The notes under the pieces are model-generated. The model saw only the letters and a list, made by a program, of their open reading frames with translations. It was not told where the DNA came from and ran no database searches. Below are positions 1-7,370 of a stretch of DNA of 11,893 nt, piece by piece. How positions within the stretch are numbered: position 1 is the stretch's first letter; each line of letters starts with the position of its first letter. Source of the stretch: Clostridiales bacterium (lineage in GTDB: Bacteria > Bacillota > Clostridia > Oscillospirales > QAMX01); assembly GCA_012514045.1 (NCBI GenBank), contig JAAZBA010000254.1:1-11893 (forward strand). The letters run 5' to 3'. Position numbers and translations under genes: made by a program.

Positions 1-68
1 CAATTGGGAGCCTCCTCTGTTGCTTTTTTGTGTAGTAACTTAACTGTAACACATCCGGCTCTCAATTG
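1..68. repeat. 12-bp imperfect inverted repeat at the left edge
   Basis: CAATTGGGAGCC at 1-12 is the reverse complement of GGCTCTCAATTG at 57-68 except at one position, which would be a G-U pair in RNA. The 44-nt gap is T-rich. On the minus strand the left arm sits next to ACAGAGGAGG (revcomp of 11-20), which reads like a Shine-Dalgarno sequence for a gene leaving the window to the left. The repeat could be an operator for such a divergent gene or a leader hairpin. Nothing downstream of it is visible, so its role is undecided. Confidence 0.4.
11..20 (-). promoter_or_regulatory. Possible ribosome binding site of a divergent gene to the left
   Basis: The reverse complement of 11-20 is ACAGAGGAGG, a near-perfect Shine-Dalgarno sequence on the minus strand. 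It is followed within 7-10 nt by the window edge; a TTG lies at 3-1. This suggests a divergently transcribed gene begins at or just beyond the left boundary, possibly the regulator of the + strand cluster. The coding region is not visible, so this is tentative. Confidence 0.35.
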
Positions 69-109
69 CTATCCTTTTTTCAAGTATTACACTCGAAGTG
101 TAACACATC
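45..109. promoter_or_regulatory. Putative operator: palindrome plus direct repeats upstream of the cluster promoter
   Basis: The 17-mer TTACACT-CGA-AGTGTAA at 87-103 is a perfect 7-bp inverted repeat around a 3-bp centre. Its right half extends into TGTAACACATC at 99-109, and the same 11-mer occurs at 45-55, 54 bp (about five helical turns) upstream. A related TGTAAT lies at 113-118. The sites fall about 90-145 bp before the expected transcription start (about 190), which is more like an activator or looping regulator than simple promoter blockage. They could equally regulate a divergent gene to the left. The regulator family cannot be told from the motif. Confidence 0.45.
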
Positions 110-154
110 TATTGTAATCCTACACCGTTGATTATTCAGATTTTCACCGCTTGA

Positions 155-183
155 TTGACAAAGACACCGGGGGATGGTATAAT
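155..183 (+). promoter_or_regulatory. Consensus sigma-A promoter of the four-gene cluster
   Basis: TTGACA at 155-160 and TATAAT at 178-183 are separated by exactly 17 bp. The -10 is extended (TG at 175-176). Transcription should start near 190, leaving a leader of about 34 nt before the ATG at 224. The -35 hexamer contains the TTG at 155 that would otherwise be the longest possible start of the first gene, which argues for the later ATG. Confidence 0.85.
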
Positions 184-223
184 TTCGGTACGAAAACCAA
201 TATATAAAGGCAGGTATGTTTAT

Positions 224-1537
224 ATGTCGGCAAAGCTTAAAGTGGGAGCCGCCAAGGCGGACATCACCCCTAAGATAGGCGCTATTCTTCAGGGCTACGC
301 CCCGGGACGTCCTGCGGAGTCAATAAATGACAATCTCTATGCCACAGCCTATGCCTTTGAATACAGGGACAGACGCAGTGTCATCGTGTCCCTTGATCTG
401 TGCCTTGTAAGCGATCCCCTTGTGACGAAGATTCGCAAAGCCATTGAGGAGAAGACAGGCGTTCCCGCGGAGAACACCATCATCAGCACTACCCACACAC
501 ATTCCGGCCCGCATACCCGCACCATGCCGGGGCGATATCCTCCCCTTGATACAGACTACATCTATGGCAAAATGGTCACCGGGATCGCTCAGGCGTCATA
601 CGACGCGGTACAGTCGCTCCGCCCCGCTCTTGTTGGTATCGGCGCCACCGATAGCGACGTGGGCATCAACAGAAGAGGCATCGCTAAGGACGGCACAGTG
701 GTATTAGGCCAGAATCCCTATGGTAGCAAAGACCCGATAATGACGGTTGTGTCCTTCCGGGAGCCGGATGGAGCCATTATCGGAAACATGATACACTACG
801 GCTGCCACAACACCGCCTCCGGCATCAATCCCGAGATAACAAGGGACTGGTGCGGCGTTATGAACGACCGTCTTGAGGCGGTTTCCGGCGGCATTACCGC
901 ATTTTTCAATGGCTGCGAGGGCGACTGCGGACCGAATCTCCCCAACGGCAGCACGACAGGCAACCTTCAGATGGCTCTTGAACTGGGGGGCAGAGCCGCG
1001 ATTGACGCAGTAAGAGCGTGGAAATCCATCAAAATCTGGCATGATGACTGCGATATGAAGGTCATCACCGGTGATATAGTTCTTCCCCTGAAGCCCGTAG
1101 GCACGGCGGAGGAGATAAAAAAAGAAATCGAAGCCCAGGGAGATCCGGAGACGCTGAAGGGACTCAGGAGGACAGGCTACGATGTTCTCCTTGATAGGCT
1201 CGCTTTTGTGGAAGCGGGAAATAAAGGCGAAGACAGCAGAGCTCTTCCCCATTCCCTGATTTCAATAGGACCAGTGGCGTTTGTACCTATCCCATTCGAA
1301 ACCTTTTCCATTATCACGCTGAGGCTCCGGGAGTATAGCCCCTTTGCCCACACCCTCTCCCTTTCCAACGGCAACGGCTCTCTTATGTACTTTCCCTCTC
1401 AGGATCAGCTCTGCCGCGGCGGCTATGAGGTATGGATGTTCACCTCCATGCAGCTCCAGCCCTTCGGTGATGATTCCGAGCAGTATTACATAAATCAGTG
1501 TACAGCCCTTCTTGAGGCTCTTAAGGAGAATAAATAA
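224..1537 (+). CDS. Neutral/alkaline ceramidase-like metallohydrolase
   Basis: This 437-residue protein starts with the KVGAAKADITP signature of the neutral/alkaline non-lysosomal ceramidase N-terminal fold (PF04734). A zinc-type motif THTHSGPH lies at about residues 90-97, a second His cluster HYGCH at 191-195, and NGCEGDCGPN at 229-238. True ceramidases have GDVSPN there, with Ser as nucleophile; here that position is Gly, as in many short bacterial homologues, so ceramide is an unlikely substrate. It is much shorter than the roughly 650-780 residues of ceramidases and has no signal peptide, so it is probably a cytoplasmic hydrolase of an amide or ester. I chose ATG 224 because AAAGG/CAGG lies about 10 nt upstream and because the in-frame TTG at 155 lies inside the promoter. 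It is the first gene of a coupled cluster; its stop overlaps the next start by 1 nt (TAATG). The family call is firm, the substrate unknown. Confidence 0.85.
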   Translation: MSAKLKVGAAKADITPKIGAILQGYAPGRPAESINDNLYATAYAFEYRDRRSVIVSLDLCLVSDPLVTKIRKAIEEKTGVPAENTIISTTHTHSGPHTRTMPGRYPPLDTDYIYGKMVTGIAQASYDAVQSLRPALVGIGATDSDVGINRRGIAKDGTVVLGQNPYGSKDPIMTVVSFREPDGAIIGNMIHYGCHNTASGINPEITRDWCGVMNDRLEAVSGGITAFFNGCEGDCGPNLPNGSTTGNLQMALELGGRAAIDAVRAWKSIKIWHDDCDMKVITGDIVLPLKPVGTAEEIKKEIEAQGDPETLKGLRRTGYDVLLDRLAFVEAGNKGEDSRALPHSLISIGPVAFVPIPFETFSIITLRLREYSPFAHTLSLSNGNGSLMYFPSQDQLCRGGYEVWMFTSMQLQPFGDDSEQYYINQCTALLEALKENK

Positions 1538-2865
1538 TGTATAATTATGATGTAATTGTATGCGGCGGAGGCACAGCCGGTGTCATGGCTACCATCGCAG
1601 CCGCCAAAGGCGGCGCGAAAACCCTTGTGATAGAGCAGTACGGTAACCTGGGCGGTACCGCCGTCTCAGGCATCCCCTTCCTGGGCATATACGATGGAAA
1701 CGACGAGAGAGTCAACGGCGGCCTTGTGGAGGAACTGGTGGAGCGGATGAAAAAAGAAAACGGCACCCTTGACGGTGTGTTCGGCGCCACCTGGAACGAT
1801 GGGAAATACCGTTTTTCCATTACACCTTTCGATGAGGAGATATATAAATACGTAATCCAGGAGATGATCCTTGAAGCCGGAGCGGAAATCCTTTTCTACA
1901 GCTTCATAAGCGACGTTACAACGGAGGGAAGAAATATCAAATCCGTAGAGGTCGTAAACAAATCCGGCAAAAGAGAGTACACCGCCAAAGTGTTCATAGA
2001 TACCACCGGCGATGCGGACGTGGCTTTCCGCGCTGGTGTTGCGATGGTGGAGAAATCCTCAGTCCAGAACGCTTCAATCCTCTTTAAAGTGGGCAATGTG
2101 AACAACCACCGTTTCCTTGAAGCTCTGGAGACAGGCAAAGGCATAGCCGGATGGGGTCAGTGGCATACGAGGGTGCTGAAGGGCAAAAGGCTCAATTCCG
2201 ATGAGATAGGTCCCGTTCATATGGCAGGCCACATCATAGCGGGTGAGGGCAGAGAGATAACCTTTACCGCCGTAAGTATCTATGACGGGGAGGTATCCCT
2301 CAACGCCACCCGTACCATCAATATCCATGGCGGCAGCGCCGAGAGCCTGACGGAGGGGGAGATTTCCGAGCGCCGCCATATCCATGAGATAATGGCAACA
2401 TTGCGGGATAACGTTCCCGGCTTTGAAAACGCCCACATAATTGCTTCCGCTCCCATCGGTATACGTGAAAGCCGGAACATCGATGGTAGATACCGCCTTG
2501 AGCAGGAGGATGTGCTGTCGGGACGCCAGTTCTGCGACTCTGTGGCAAGGGGCGCATACCCCATAGACCGCCACGACCCGAAGGGCGGGAGAACCCAGTT
2601 CGCCTTTATTGAGGGTTGCGGCTCATATTCTATACCCTTCAGAGCCATGCTTCCAAAGGAATACGATAATCTTCTTGTGGCGGGACGCTGCGTGTCCGCA
2701 AGCCATATCGCTATGGGCAGCGCCCGTATAATGGGCGCCGCTATGAGTCAGGGTCAAGCCGCGGGTACCGCCGCCGCTATCGCTATATCCGACAACGTGC
2801 CCGTATGCGAGGTGAATATCGCGAAGCTTCAAGAGAAGCTCACCTCCGACGGAGCGCTTATATAA
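1537..2865 (+). CDS. FAD-dependent oxidoreductase (PF12831-type)
   Basis: This 442-residue flavoprotein has a Rossmann FAD-binding start: DVIVCGGGTAG puts the GGGxxG loop at residues 10-15, and the ribose-binding acid is E33 in VIEQYG, followed by NLGGT. Mid-protein FIDTTGDADVAFRAG and C-terminal LLVAGRCVSASHIAMGSARIMG are the typical second and third blocks of the FAD-dependent oxidoreductase family PF12831. Members oxidise unidentified small molecules and often sit in carbohydrate or other catabolic clusters. No signal peptide or membrane segment is visible, so it is cytoplasmic. AAGGAG at 1523-1528, within the end of the previous gene, gives an 8-nt spacing to this ATG, and the one-base overlap with the upstream stop suggests translational coupling. 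The electron acceptor and substrate cannot be predicted. Confidence 0.88.
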   Translation: MYNYDVIVCGGGTAGVMATIAAAKGGAKTLVIEQYGNLGGTAVSGIPFLGIYDGNDERVNGGLVEELVERMKKENGTLDGVFGATWNDGKYRFSITPFDEEIYKYVIQEMILEAGAEILFYSFISDVTTEGRNIKSVEVVNKSGKREYTAKVFIDTTGDADVAFRAGVAMVEKSSVQNASILFKVGNVNNHRFLEALETGKGIAGWGQWHTRVLKGKRLNSDEIGPVHMAGHIIAGEGREITFTAVSIYDGEVSLNATRTINIHGGSAESLTEGEISERRHIHEIMATLRDNVPGFENAHIIASAPIGIRESRNIDGRYRLEQEDVLSGRQFCDSVARGAYPIDRHDPKGGRTQFAFIEGCGSYSIPFRAMLPKEYDNLLVAGRCVSASHIAMGSARIMGAAMSQGQAAGTAAAIAISDNVPVCEVNIAKLQEKLTSDGALI

Positions 2866-2871
2866 TGAATT

Positions 2872-3747
2872 ATGATAAAGATTGCTCTTTTACAGATCGC
2901 CCCCACGGGAACAAAGGAGGGCAACAGACGAAAAGGCATAGACTTTTGCCGAAAAGCCGGGGAAATGGGCGCTGACATTGCATTGTTCCCTGAGATGTAC
3001 TCAAACGGCTACAATATCTACGGTAGAGACGCGTCCGTTTGGACAGCCGAGGCGATTGATGAGACAGACATTTTTGTTTCCTCTTTTTCATCTCTTGCTT
3101 GGGAGCTTGACATGGCCATAGGGATAACGTTTCTTGAAAAGTGTCCCACCGGACCGAAAAACTCCCTTATTCTCTTCGACAGATATGGAAAGAAAGCGCT
3201 TCACTACTCAAAGGTACATACCTGCGACTTCGACGCGGAGAAACACCTCACTCCGGGAGAAGATTTTTACGTCACAGAACTTGACACTTCCGAGGGATCG
3301 ATGAAAATCGGCGCAATGATATGCTATGACCGGGAATTTCCTGAAAGCGCGAGGGTGCTGATGCTGAAAGGCGCGGAGATAGTACTTGTGCCGAACGCTT
3401 GCCCCATGGAAATAAACCGTCTGTCCCAGCTTCGCGGAAGGGCTTACGAAAACATGACGGGCTACGCCACCTGCAACTATCCCGATGAAGTGCCCGACTG
3501 CAACGGGCACTCCACAGCCTTTGACGGCATGGCGTACCTGCCGGAGCTTGAATGCTCAAGGGACACCTGTATCCTCGAGGCGGATGGCTCTGAGGGAATA
3601 TTCATGGCGGAGTTCGACCTTGAGAGGATGAGGGAATACCGCAGGTCGGAGGTCCACGGCAACGCCTACAGACATCCGAAAAAGTACGGTATTTTATGCG
3701 ATACCGCAATAAACGAGCCTTTTGTAAGGGATGATTACAGGGAATGA
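2872..3747 (+). CDS. Carbon-nitrogen hydrolase (nitrilase superfamily)
   Basis: At 291 residues this is a full-length single-domain nitrilase-superfamily enzyme (PF00795), which hydrolyses C-N bonds in nitriles, amides or N-carbamoyl compounds. The Glu-Lys-Cys triad is complete: E41 in LFPEMYSNGY, K114 in HYSKVHTCDFDAEKH, and C151 in GAMICYDREFPESAR. The Cys region CYDREFPE is more like amidase and N-carbamoyl amidohydrolase branches than true nitrilases, but the branch is not certain. The start lies 6 nt after the upstream stop; only a weak GGAG at 2851-2854 precedes it, so translation probably depends on readthrough of ribosomes from the FAD enzyme gene. Its stop overlaps the next start in ATGA. 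A soluble cytoplasmic amide hydrolase next to a flavoenzyme and a ceramidase-fold hydrolase suggests a pathway that oxidises and then cleaves an amide-containing substrate. Confidence 0.9.
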   Translation: MIKIALLQIAPTGTKEGNRRKGIDFCRKAGEMGADIALFPEMYSNGYNIYGRDASVWTAEAIDETDIFVSSFSSLAWELDMAIGITFLEKCPTGPKNSLILFDRYGKKALHYSKVHTCDFDAEKHLTPGEDFYVTELDTSEGSMKIGAMICYDREFPESARVLMLKGAEIVLVPNACPMEINRLSQLRGRAYENMTGYATCNYPDEVPDCNGHSTAFDGMAYLPELECSRDTCILEADGSEGIFMAEFDLERMREYRRSEVHGNAYRHPKKYGILCDTAINEPFVRDDYRE

Positions 3748-4049
3748 AAAAAGTCAGAATTACGGTCATGAGGATAACCACATATCCCGACCTGATGGAA
3801 AAGTACGAAAACCCCATTGAAAACGCCTGCAACATGGAGGAGGGGATGACCTTCATCTGCGAGGGCTGGCGGCGCCCCGAGGGCTTCTGCCTCAGCGCCT
3901 GGGAAACACTCTCCCCCTTCGTGATGACCCTCGCCCACGGCGGGGAGGACTTCTACGACGGCTGGATGAAGAACAAAAGATCCGCCATGTTGTCCTGCAA
4001 CGACGGCTTCCGCCCGGTGACTTTCCTTGTGGAGGCTATTGAAGGATGA
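3744..4049 (+). CDS. TIGR04076 family small Cys-containing protein
   Basis: This 101-residue protein matches the pattern I know for TIGR04076: KVRITVMR at the N-terminus, a Cys in the middle, RRPEGFCLSAWETLSP, then CNDGFRPVTFLVE at the C-terminus. The Cys residues are C29, C39, C49 and C85, and the family is thought to bind a metal or cofactor through such conserved residues, although its function is not established. It begins inside the stop of the nitrilase-like gene (ATGA overlap of 4 nt), so it is almost surely co-translated with it. It is the last gene of the cluster; the next gene lies 82 bp away behind its own possible promoter. No membrane segment is present. It might be an accessory factor or a small enzyme subunit of the same pathway. 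Confidence 0.75.
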   Translation: MKKVRITVMRITTYPDLMEKYENPIENACNMEEGMTFICEGWRRPEGFCLSAWETLSPFVMTLAHGGEDFYDGWMKNKRSAMLSCNDGFRPVTFLVEAIEG

Positions 4050-4065
4050 ATGCACATTATAAAAC

Positions 4066-4094
4066 TTCTGAGGTGATACATTCACCTGTATAAA
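4066..4094 (+). promoter_or_regulatory. Possible metF promoter with a palindrome in its spacer
   Basis: TATAAA at 4089-4094 could be a -10 box, with only a weak -35 candidate (TTCTGA, 4066-4071) 17 bp upstream. Between them lies a perfect inverted repeat, AGGTGA-TACAT-TCACCT (4071-4087), in the place of a classical repressor operator. In RNA it would also form a 6-bp hairpin, but it has no T-tract, so it is not a terminator. The 82-bp intergene is too short for an S-box SAM riboswitch. The promoter call rests mostly on position. Confidence 0.35.
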
Positions 4095-4131
4095 AAGTGA
4101 ACGATTTTACAAAAAGAAGGACGAATGTAGA

Positions 4132-5007
4132 ATGAAGCTTATTGACATATTAAAGAATGGAAAACTCTCCCTGTCTTTTGAAGTGTTCCCTCCAAAGACA
4201 GATTCCGCCTTTGACAGCGTTAAGGTGGCGACAGAGAAAATAGCGGAGCTGCACCCCTCGTTTATGTCCGTCACCTACGGAGCCGGCGGCGGCACAAGCC
4301 GCTACACCCTTGAAATCGCCAAACGCATCAAGGAGGAGCACAATGTGCCTATGCTTGCCCACCTCACCTGCGTGTCCTCCACAAGAGAGACGGTGAGGGA
4401 GAAAATAAGGGAGATAAAGGAGGCGGGGATTATAAATGTAATGGCTCTGCGCGGAGATCTCACCCCGGAGCTTGCTTCAAGCGATCGGAGCACATGGCAT
4501 TACCGCCACGCCTCGGAGCTTGTGCGGGAGCTTAAGGAGATAAACCCTGATTTCTGCATCGGCGGCGCCTGCTATCCCGAGATCCATCCTGAAAGCAAGA
4601 ACCAGAGGGAGGACATAAAGCATCTGAAGGAAAAAGTGGAGGCGGGATGCGATTTCCTCACTACCCAGATGTTCTTCGACAATAATCTGCTCTATAATTT
4701 CCTGTATAAGATCCGTGAGGCGGGCATCACCGTGCCGATAATACCCGGCATCATGCCTATCACCAACGCAAACCAAGTGGAAAAGGCCATGAAGCTCTCT
4801 GGCTCATTTATGCCTCAGAGATTTAAGAGCCTTGTGGACAAGTTCGGCTCCGCCCCAAGGGCTATGAAGCAGGCGGGAATCGCCTACGCCACGGATCAGA
4901 TAATTGATCTGTATGCCAATGACATCACAAATGTGCATGTTTATTCCATGAACAAGCCGGACGTGGCGAGAAAGATACAGTCAAATCTCTCGGAGATAAT
5001 AAAATAA
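4132..5007 (+). CDS. metF: 5,10-methylenetetrahydrofolate reductase
   Basis: MetF reduces 5,10-methylene-THF to 5-methyl-THF with FAD, supplying methyl groups for methionine synthesis; in acetogenic Clostridia it also serves the methyl branch of the Wood-Ljungdahl pathway. The 291 residues are the usual bacterial length. The catalytic Glu is E17 in SFEVFPPKT (E28 in E. coli) and the FAD-contacting Asp is D109 in ALRGDLTP (D120 in E. coli). Other family blocks are SVTYGAGGG, HLTCVSSTRE, ACYPEIHPES, TQMFFDN and IIPGIMPI. Good ribosome site AGAAGGA at 4115-4121, 10 nt before ATG. No metV partner and no methionine synthase gene are adjacent; the downstream neighbour, 15 bp away, encodes an alpha-galactosidase, so metF appears to head a functionally mixed transcript. 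Confidence 0.96.
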   Translation: MKLIDILKNGKLSLSFEVFPPKTDSAFDSVKVATEKIAELHPSFMSVTYGAGGGTSRYTLEIAKRIKEEHNVPMLAHLTCVSSTRETVREKIREIKEAGIINVMALRGDLTPELASSDRSTWHYRHASELVRELKEINPDFCIGGACYPEIHPESKNQREDIKHLKEKVEAGCDFLTTQMFFDNNLLYNFLYKIREAGITVPIIPGIMPITNANQVEKAMKLSGSFMPQRFKSLVDKFGSAPRAMKQAGIAYATDQIIDLYANDITNVHVYSMNKPDVARKIQSNLSEIIK

Positions 5008-5022
5008 CGGAGGAGAGAAATA

Positions 5023-7251
5023 ATGAACCCGATAATCGGCTCAACGGCTCGGGGAAATGAACCTTTCTTTGATGCTTTCAGGATTACCGATAAGGACGGA
5101 GAGACATATTGCTACCGAACCGGCTTGACGGTTTATGAGGAGGTGTTCAGAGGCGGCCACCTCACCTCCGGCGGCTTCAACTTCGCGGGATTTCCCCAGA
5201 ACACTTTGGACAACGACCCCGTAAGAATCCCGGAATCGGGACTAAAGCCCCACGACGTTTTTTCCTTTGAGCTTGACGGACGTACAGCGGAAGCGAGACT
5301 TGAAAACATTTCTTTTGAGAAGCGTGTTGAGGTAAGAGAAAACGGGGAAAGCTTTCTCCACTGCATACACACCCTATCCTGCCGAGGGATGGATTTCACC
5401 GTAAGGGTACATACGGAGCTTGACGGCACCCGGTCGCTTGTCCGCTACCTTGAGCTTGAAAACTCAGGGGAGCGCACTGTGCGCATAGGCTCGATCACCC
5501 CTCTTTCCGGCTGCCTTGAGGAGTTTGATGGCTATAAAGAGTTCAGCTCCTCGGGAGACCCCTCAAAGACATACTCATTGGGATATATGGACTGCGCCAG
5601 CTGGGGCAACGAAGGTCTTTTCCGCTGGCATGACCTGCCAAAAGGTGGTACCTACTTCGGCGGACGCTATGAAGACGACCGCTATCGCCATCCATCCGCG
5701 TTTATCAGAAATAATCTGCTCGGCTCTATCACAAACATCCAGCTGGGGTACTTCGGAGGCTACAGATTCTCCTTTAACCATCAAACCGACACAGCCTCCG
5801 CAGGCATGATCGGCCAGAGCACATATAAGACAAGACTATTGTTCTCCGTAATGCTCCATTCTCCCAATCCTCAGGGAATTCTCCGAAAGGGAGAAAAGCT
5901 TGTAACTCCCAAGGTGCATTTCTCCAAGATATCGGGCTCCCTTGACGATTCGGTAAACGCCATGCACGACCACCTGAGGAAGAGCGTGTTTACCCTGCCG
6001 AAGCCGAGGGGTAGAACGGGCGTGCTTGCCGCCGGAATGGGCGCCGAGAGAGATATGACAATGGAGGCGATAAAGTATTTTGTGGATACTGCCGCGGAGC
6101 TGGGAGCGGAATACTTTATCCTCGACGCAGGCTGGTACTGCAGCCCCGGAAGAGAGGGTTTGGACTGGTGGGCTAAGGCCGGAGACTGGGAATTTAATAC
6201 TGATCTCTATCCTAACGGCGGCGAGGAGATCGTGAAATATGTAAAAAGCAGGGGACTTCGCTTCGGACTTTGGCTTGACGCGGAGCGAGTCGGCCCTAAG
6301 AGCAAGGTGTGGGAGGAGCACCCTGAGTGGAGAGGACTCAAATACTCCGAGGATGAAAGAGGGAGTATACTTGACATGTCAAATCTCGAGGTTGTGGCGT
6401 GGGTTGAGTCTGAGCTTATCCGCATTTTTGAAAGGTACGACGTGGAGCTCTTCAGGCTAGACTACAATGTGAGCACAAAGGATCTCTCTTGTATGGGAGA
6501 AAAGGATGGGGAGACATACTGCACTACCCTTGAATACTGCGACAATGTGAACGCCATGTACCGCCGCCTGAGAAAAAAATTCCCCAATATGCTTTTCGAA
6601 AACTGCGCCGGCGGCGGAGGAAGAACAGACATCGGTACCGTTCAGAATTTTACCCACACCTGGGTATCCGACTGGCAGGTAGCTCCCAGATCCTTCGCCA
6701 TAACAAACGGCATGACCATGGTGCTGCCTCCCGAGTATGTGGATCGCCTTGCCAGCGGCATGCACAGTTTGACAAGAGGCTCCCTTGACTTTATAATCCG
6801 TCAGACACTGTTCGGAAAGCCCACCACAAACTCCTACGCTCCCGTGGGGGGTGAGCCCAACCCGGCGCAGCTTGCGTTTGTAAAGCATTGCTATGATATA
6901 TACAAGGATTTCATGGCTCACATGATGGAGGACGGAAGAATATATCACCATACGCCCGAAGTGTTTGAGTCAAGACCCAAGGGTACGGGGATTATCGAGC
7001 GAGGCACAAAGGATCTGTCAAGAAGCGTTATCGGTGTGTTCCGCCTGGCTGACGCCGCATCGAAAGAGGATGTGATAGTGTTCCCAAGAGGTATTGATGT
7101 GGGTGGAACATATAAAGTAACGCTGGATAATCAGGCCTTGAAAGGCGCCGCCAGCGCCGAGGTATCCGGATTTGAAATAATGAACAGAGGAATAAGAGTA
7201 CGTCTCAAAGACTCAATCTCAAGCGAACTTGTGCTGCTTGAAAGAGTGTAA
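5023..7251 (+). CDS. Alpha-galactosidase-like glycoside hydrolase (GH36 type)
   Basis: The 742-residue protein has the GH36 layout: an N-terminal beta-sandwich (about 1-320), a TIM barrel (about 330-640) and a C-terminal beta domain. Barrel signatures are YFILDAGWY (D368), GLRFGLWLDAERVGP, LFRLDYN with D480 as the expected nucleophile, FENCAGGGGRTDIG, and HTWVSDWQ with D550 as the expected acid/base. The nucleophile context FRLDYN differs from the common KWDMN, resembling a variant branch of GH36, so alpha-galactoside specificity is likely but unproven. There is no signal peptide, so the substrate would be imported oligosaccharide such as melibiose or raffinose. The strong site GGAGGAG (5009-5015) lies 7 nt before the ATG. 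No transporter or regulator is beside it; it follows metF by 15 bp and ends before a hairpin terminator. Confidence 0.85.
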   Translation: MNPIIGSTARGNEPFFDAFRITDKDGETYCYRTGLTVYEEVFRGGHLTSGGFNFAGFPQNTLDNDPVRIPESGLKPHDVFSFELDGRTAEARLENISFEKRVEVRENGESFLHCIHTLSCRGMDFTVRVHTELDGTRSLVRYLELENSGERTVRIGSITPLSGCLEEFDGYKEFSSSGDPSKTYSLGYMDCASWGNEGLFRWHDLPKGGTYFGGRYEDDRYRHPSAFIRNNLLGSITNIQLGYFGGYRFSFNHQTDTASAGMIGQSTYKTRLLFSVMLHSPNPQGILRKGEKLVTPKVHFSKISGSLDDSVNAMHDHLRKSVFTLPKPRGRTGVLAAGMGAERDMTMEAIKYFVDTAAELGAEYFILDAGWYCSPGREGLDWWAKAGDWEFNTDLYPNGGEEIVKYVKSRGLRFGLWLDAERVGPKSKVWEEHPEWRGLKYSEDERGSILDMSNLEVVAWVESELIRIFERYDVELFRLDYNVSTKDLSCMGEKDGETYCTTLEYCDNVNAMYRRLRKKFPNMLFENCAGGGGRTDIGTVQNFTHTWVSDWQVAPRSFAITNGMTMVLPPEYVDRLASGMHSLTRGSLDFIIRQTLFGKPTTNSYAPVGGEPNPAQLAFVKHCYDIYKDFMAHMMEDGRIYHHTPEVFESRPKGTGIIERGTKDLSRSVIGVFRLADAASKEDVIVFPRGIDVGGTYKVTLDNQALKGAASAEVSGFEIMNRGIRVRLKDSISSELVLLERV

Positions 7252-7264
7252 GGGATGAATAAAT

Positions 7265-7304
7265 CGGGGTTGCAGCGAATTTTCTTTTCGCTGCAGCCCC
7301 GTTT
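7265..7304 (+). terminator. Intrinsic terminator after the alpha-galactosidase gene
   Basis: A 15-bp stem pairs 7265-7279 with 7287-7301 (one G-U pair) around a 7-nt T-rich loop, 13 nt after the TAA stop. Only three T residues follow on the + strand, so it is a strong hairpin with a poor U-tract. On the minus strand the outer end is followed by GATTTATT, so it may also stop the convergent ADP-ribosylglycohydrolase transcript. Confidence 0.7.
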
Positions 7305-7370
7305 GCGAACATCGGAGGGGGATAGGGTATTTATCCCATCTGCAAACGTCAAAGGCATATTCCGCTCCAA

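Noticed and set aside
155..223. TTG at 155 as the start of the first gene (460 residues)
   Set aside because: The TTG lies within the -35 hexamer of a consensus promoter, so it would not be transcribed. ATG 224 has a ribosome site and begins the family's conserved N-terminus.
704..1252. 182-codon open frame on the minus strand inside the ceramidase-like gene
   Set aside because: It is antisense to a clearly conserved coding frame, has no ribosome site I could find, and resembles no family. Long antisense frames are common at this base composition.
2074..2574. 166-codon minus-strand frame inside the FAD oxidoreductase gene
   Set aside because: It is a shadow of a well-supported flavoprotein frame, with no recognisable domain.
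4050..4131. SAM (S-box) or other methionine riboswitch before metF
   Set aside because: The gap is 82 bp, too short, and shows none of the S-box core sequences; only a small palindrome is present.
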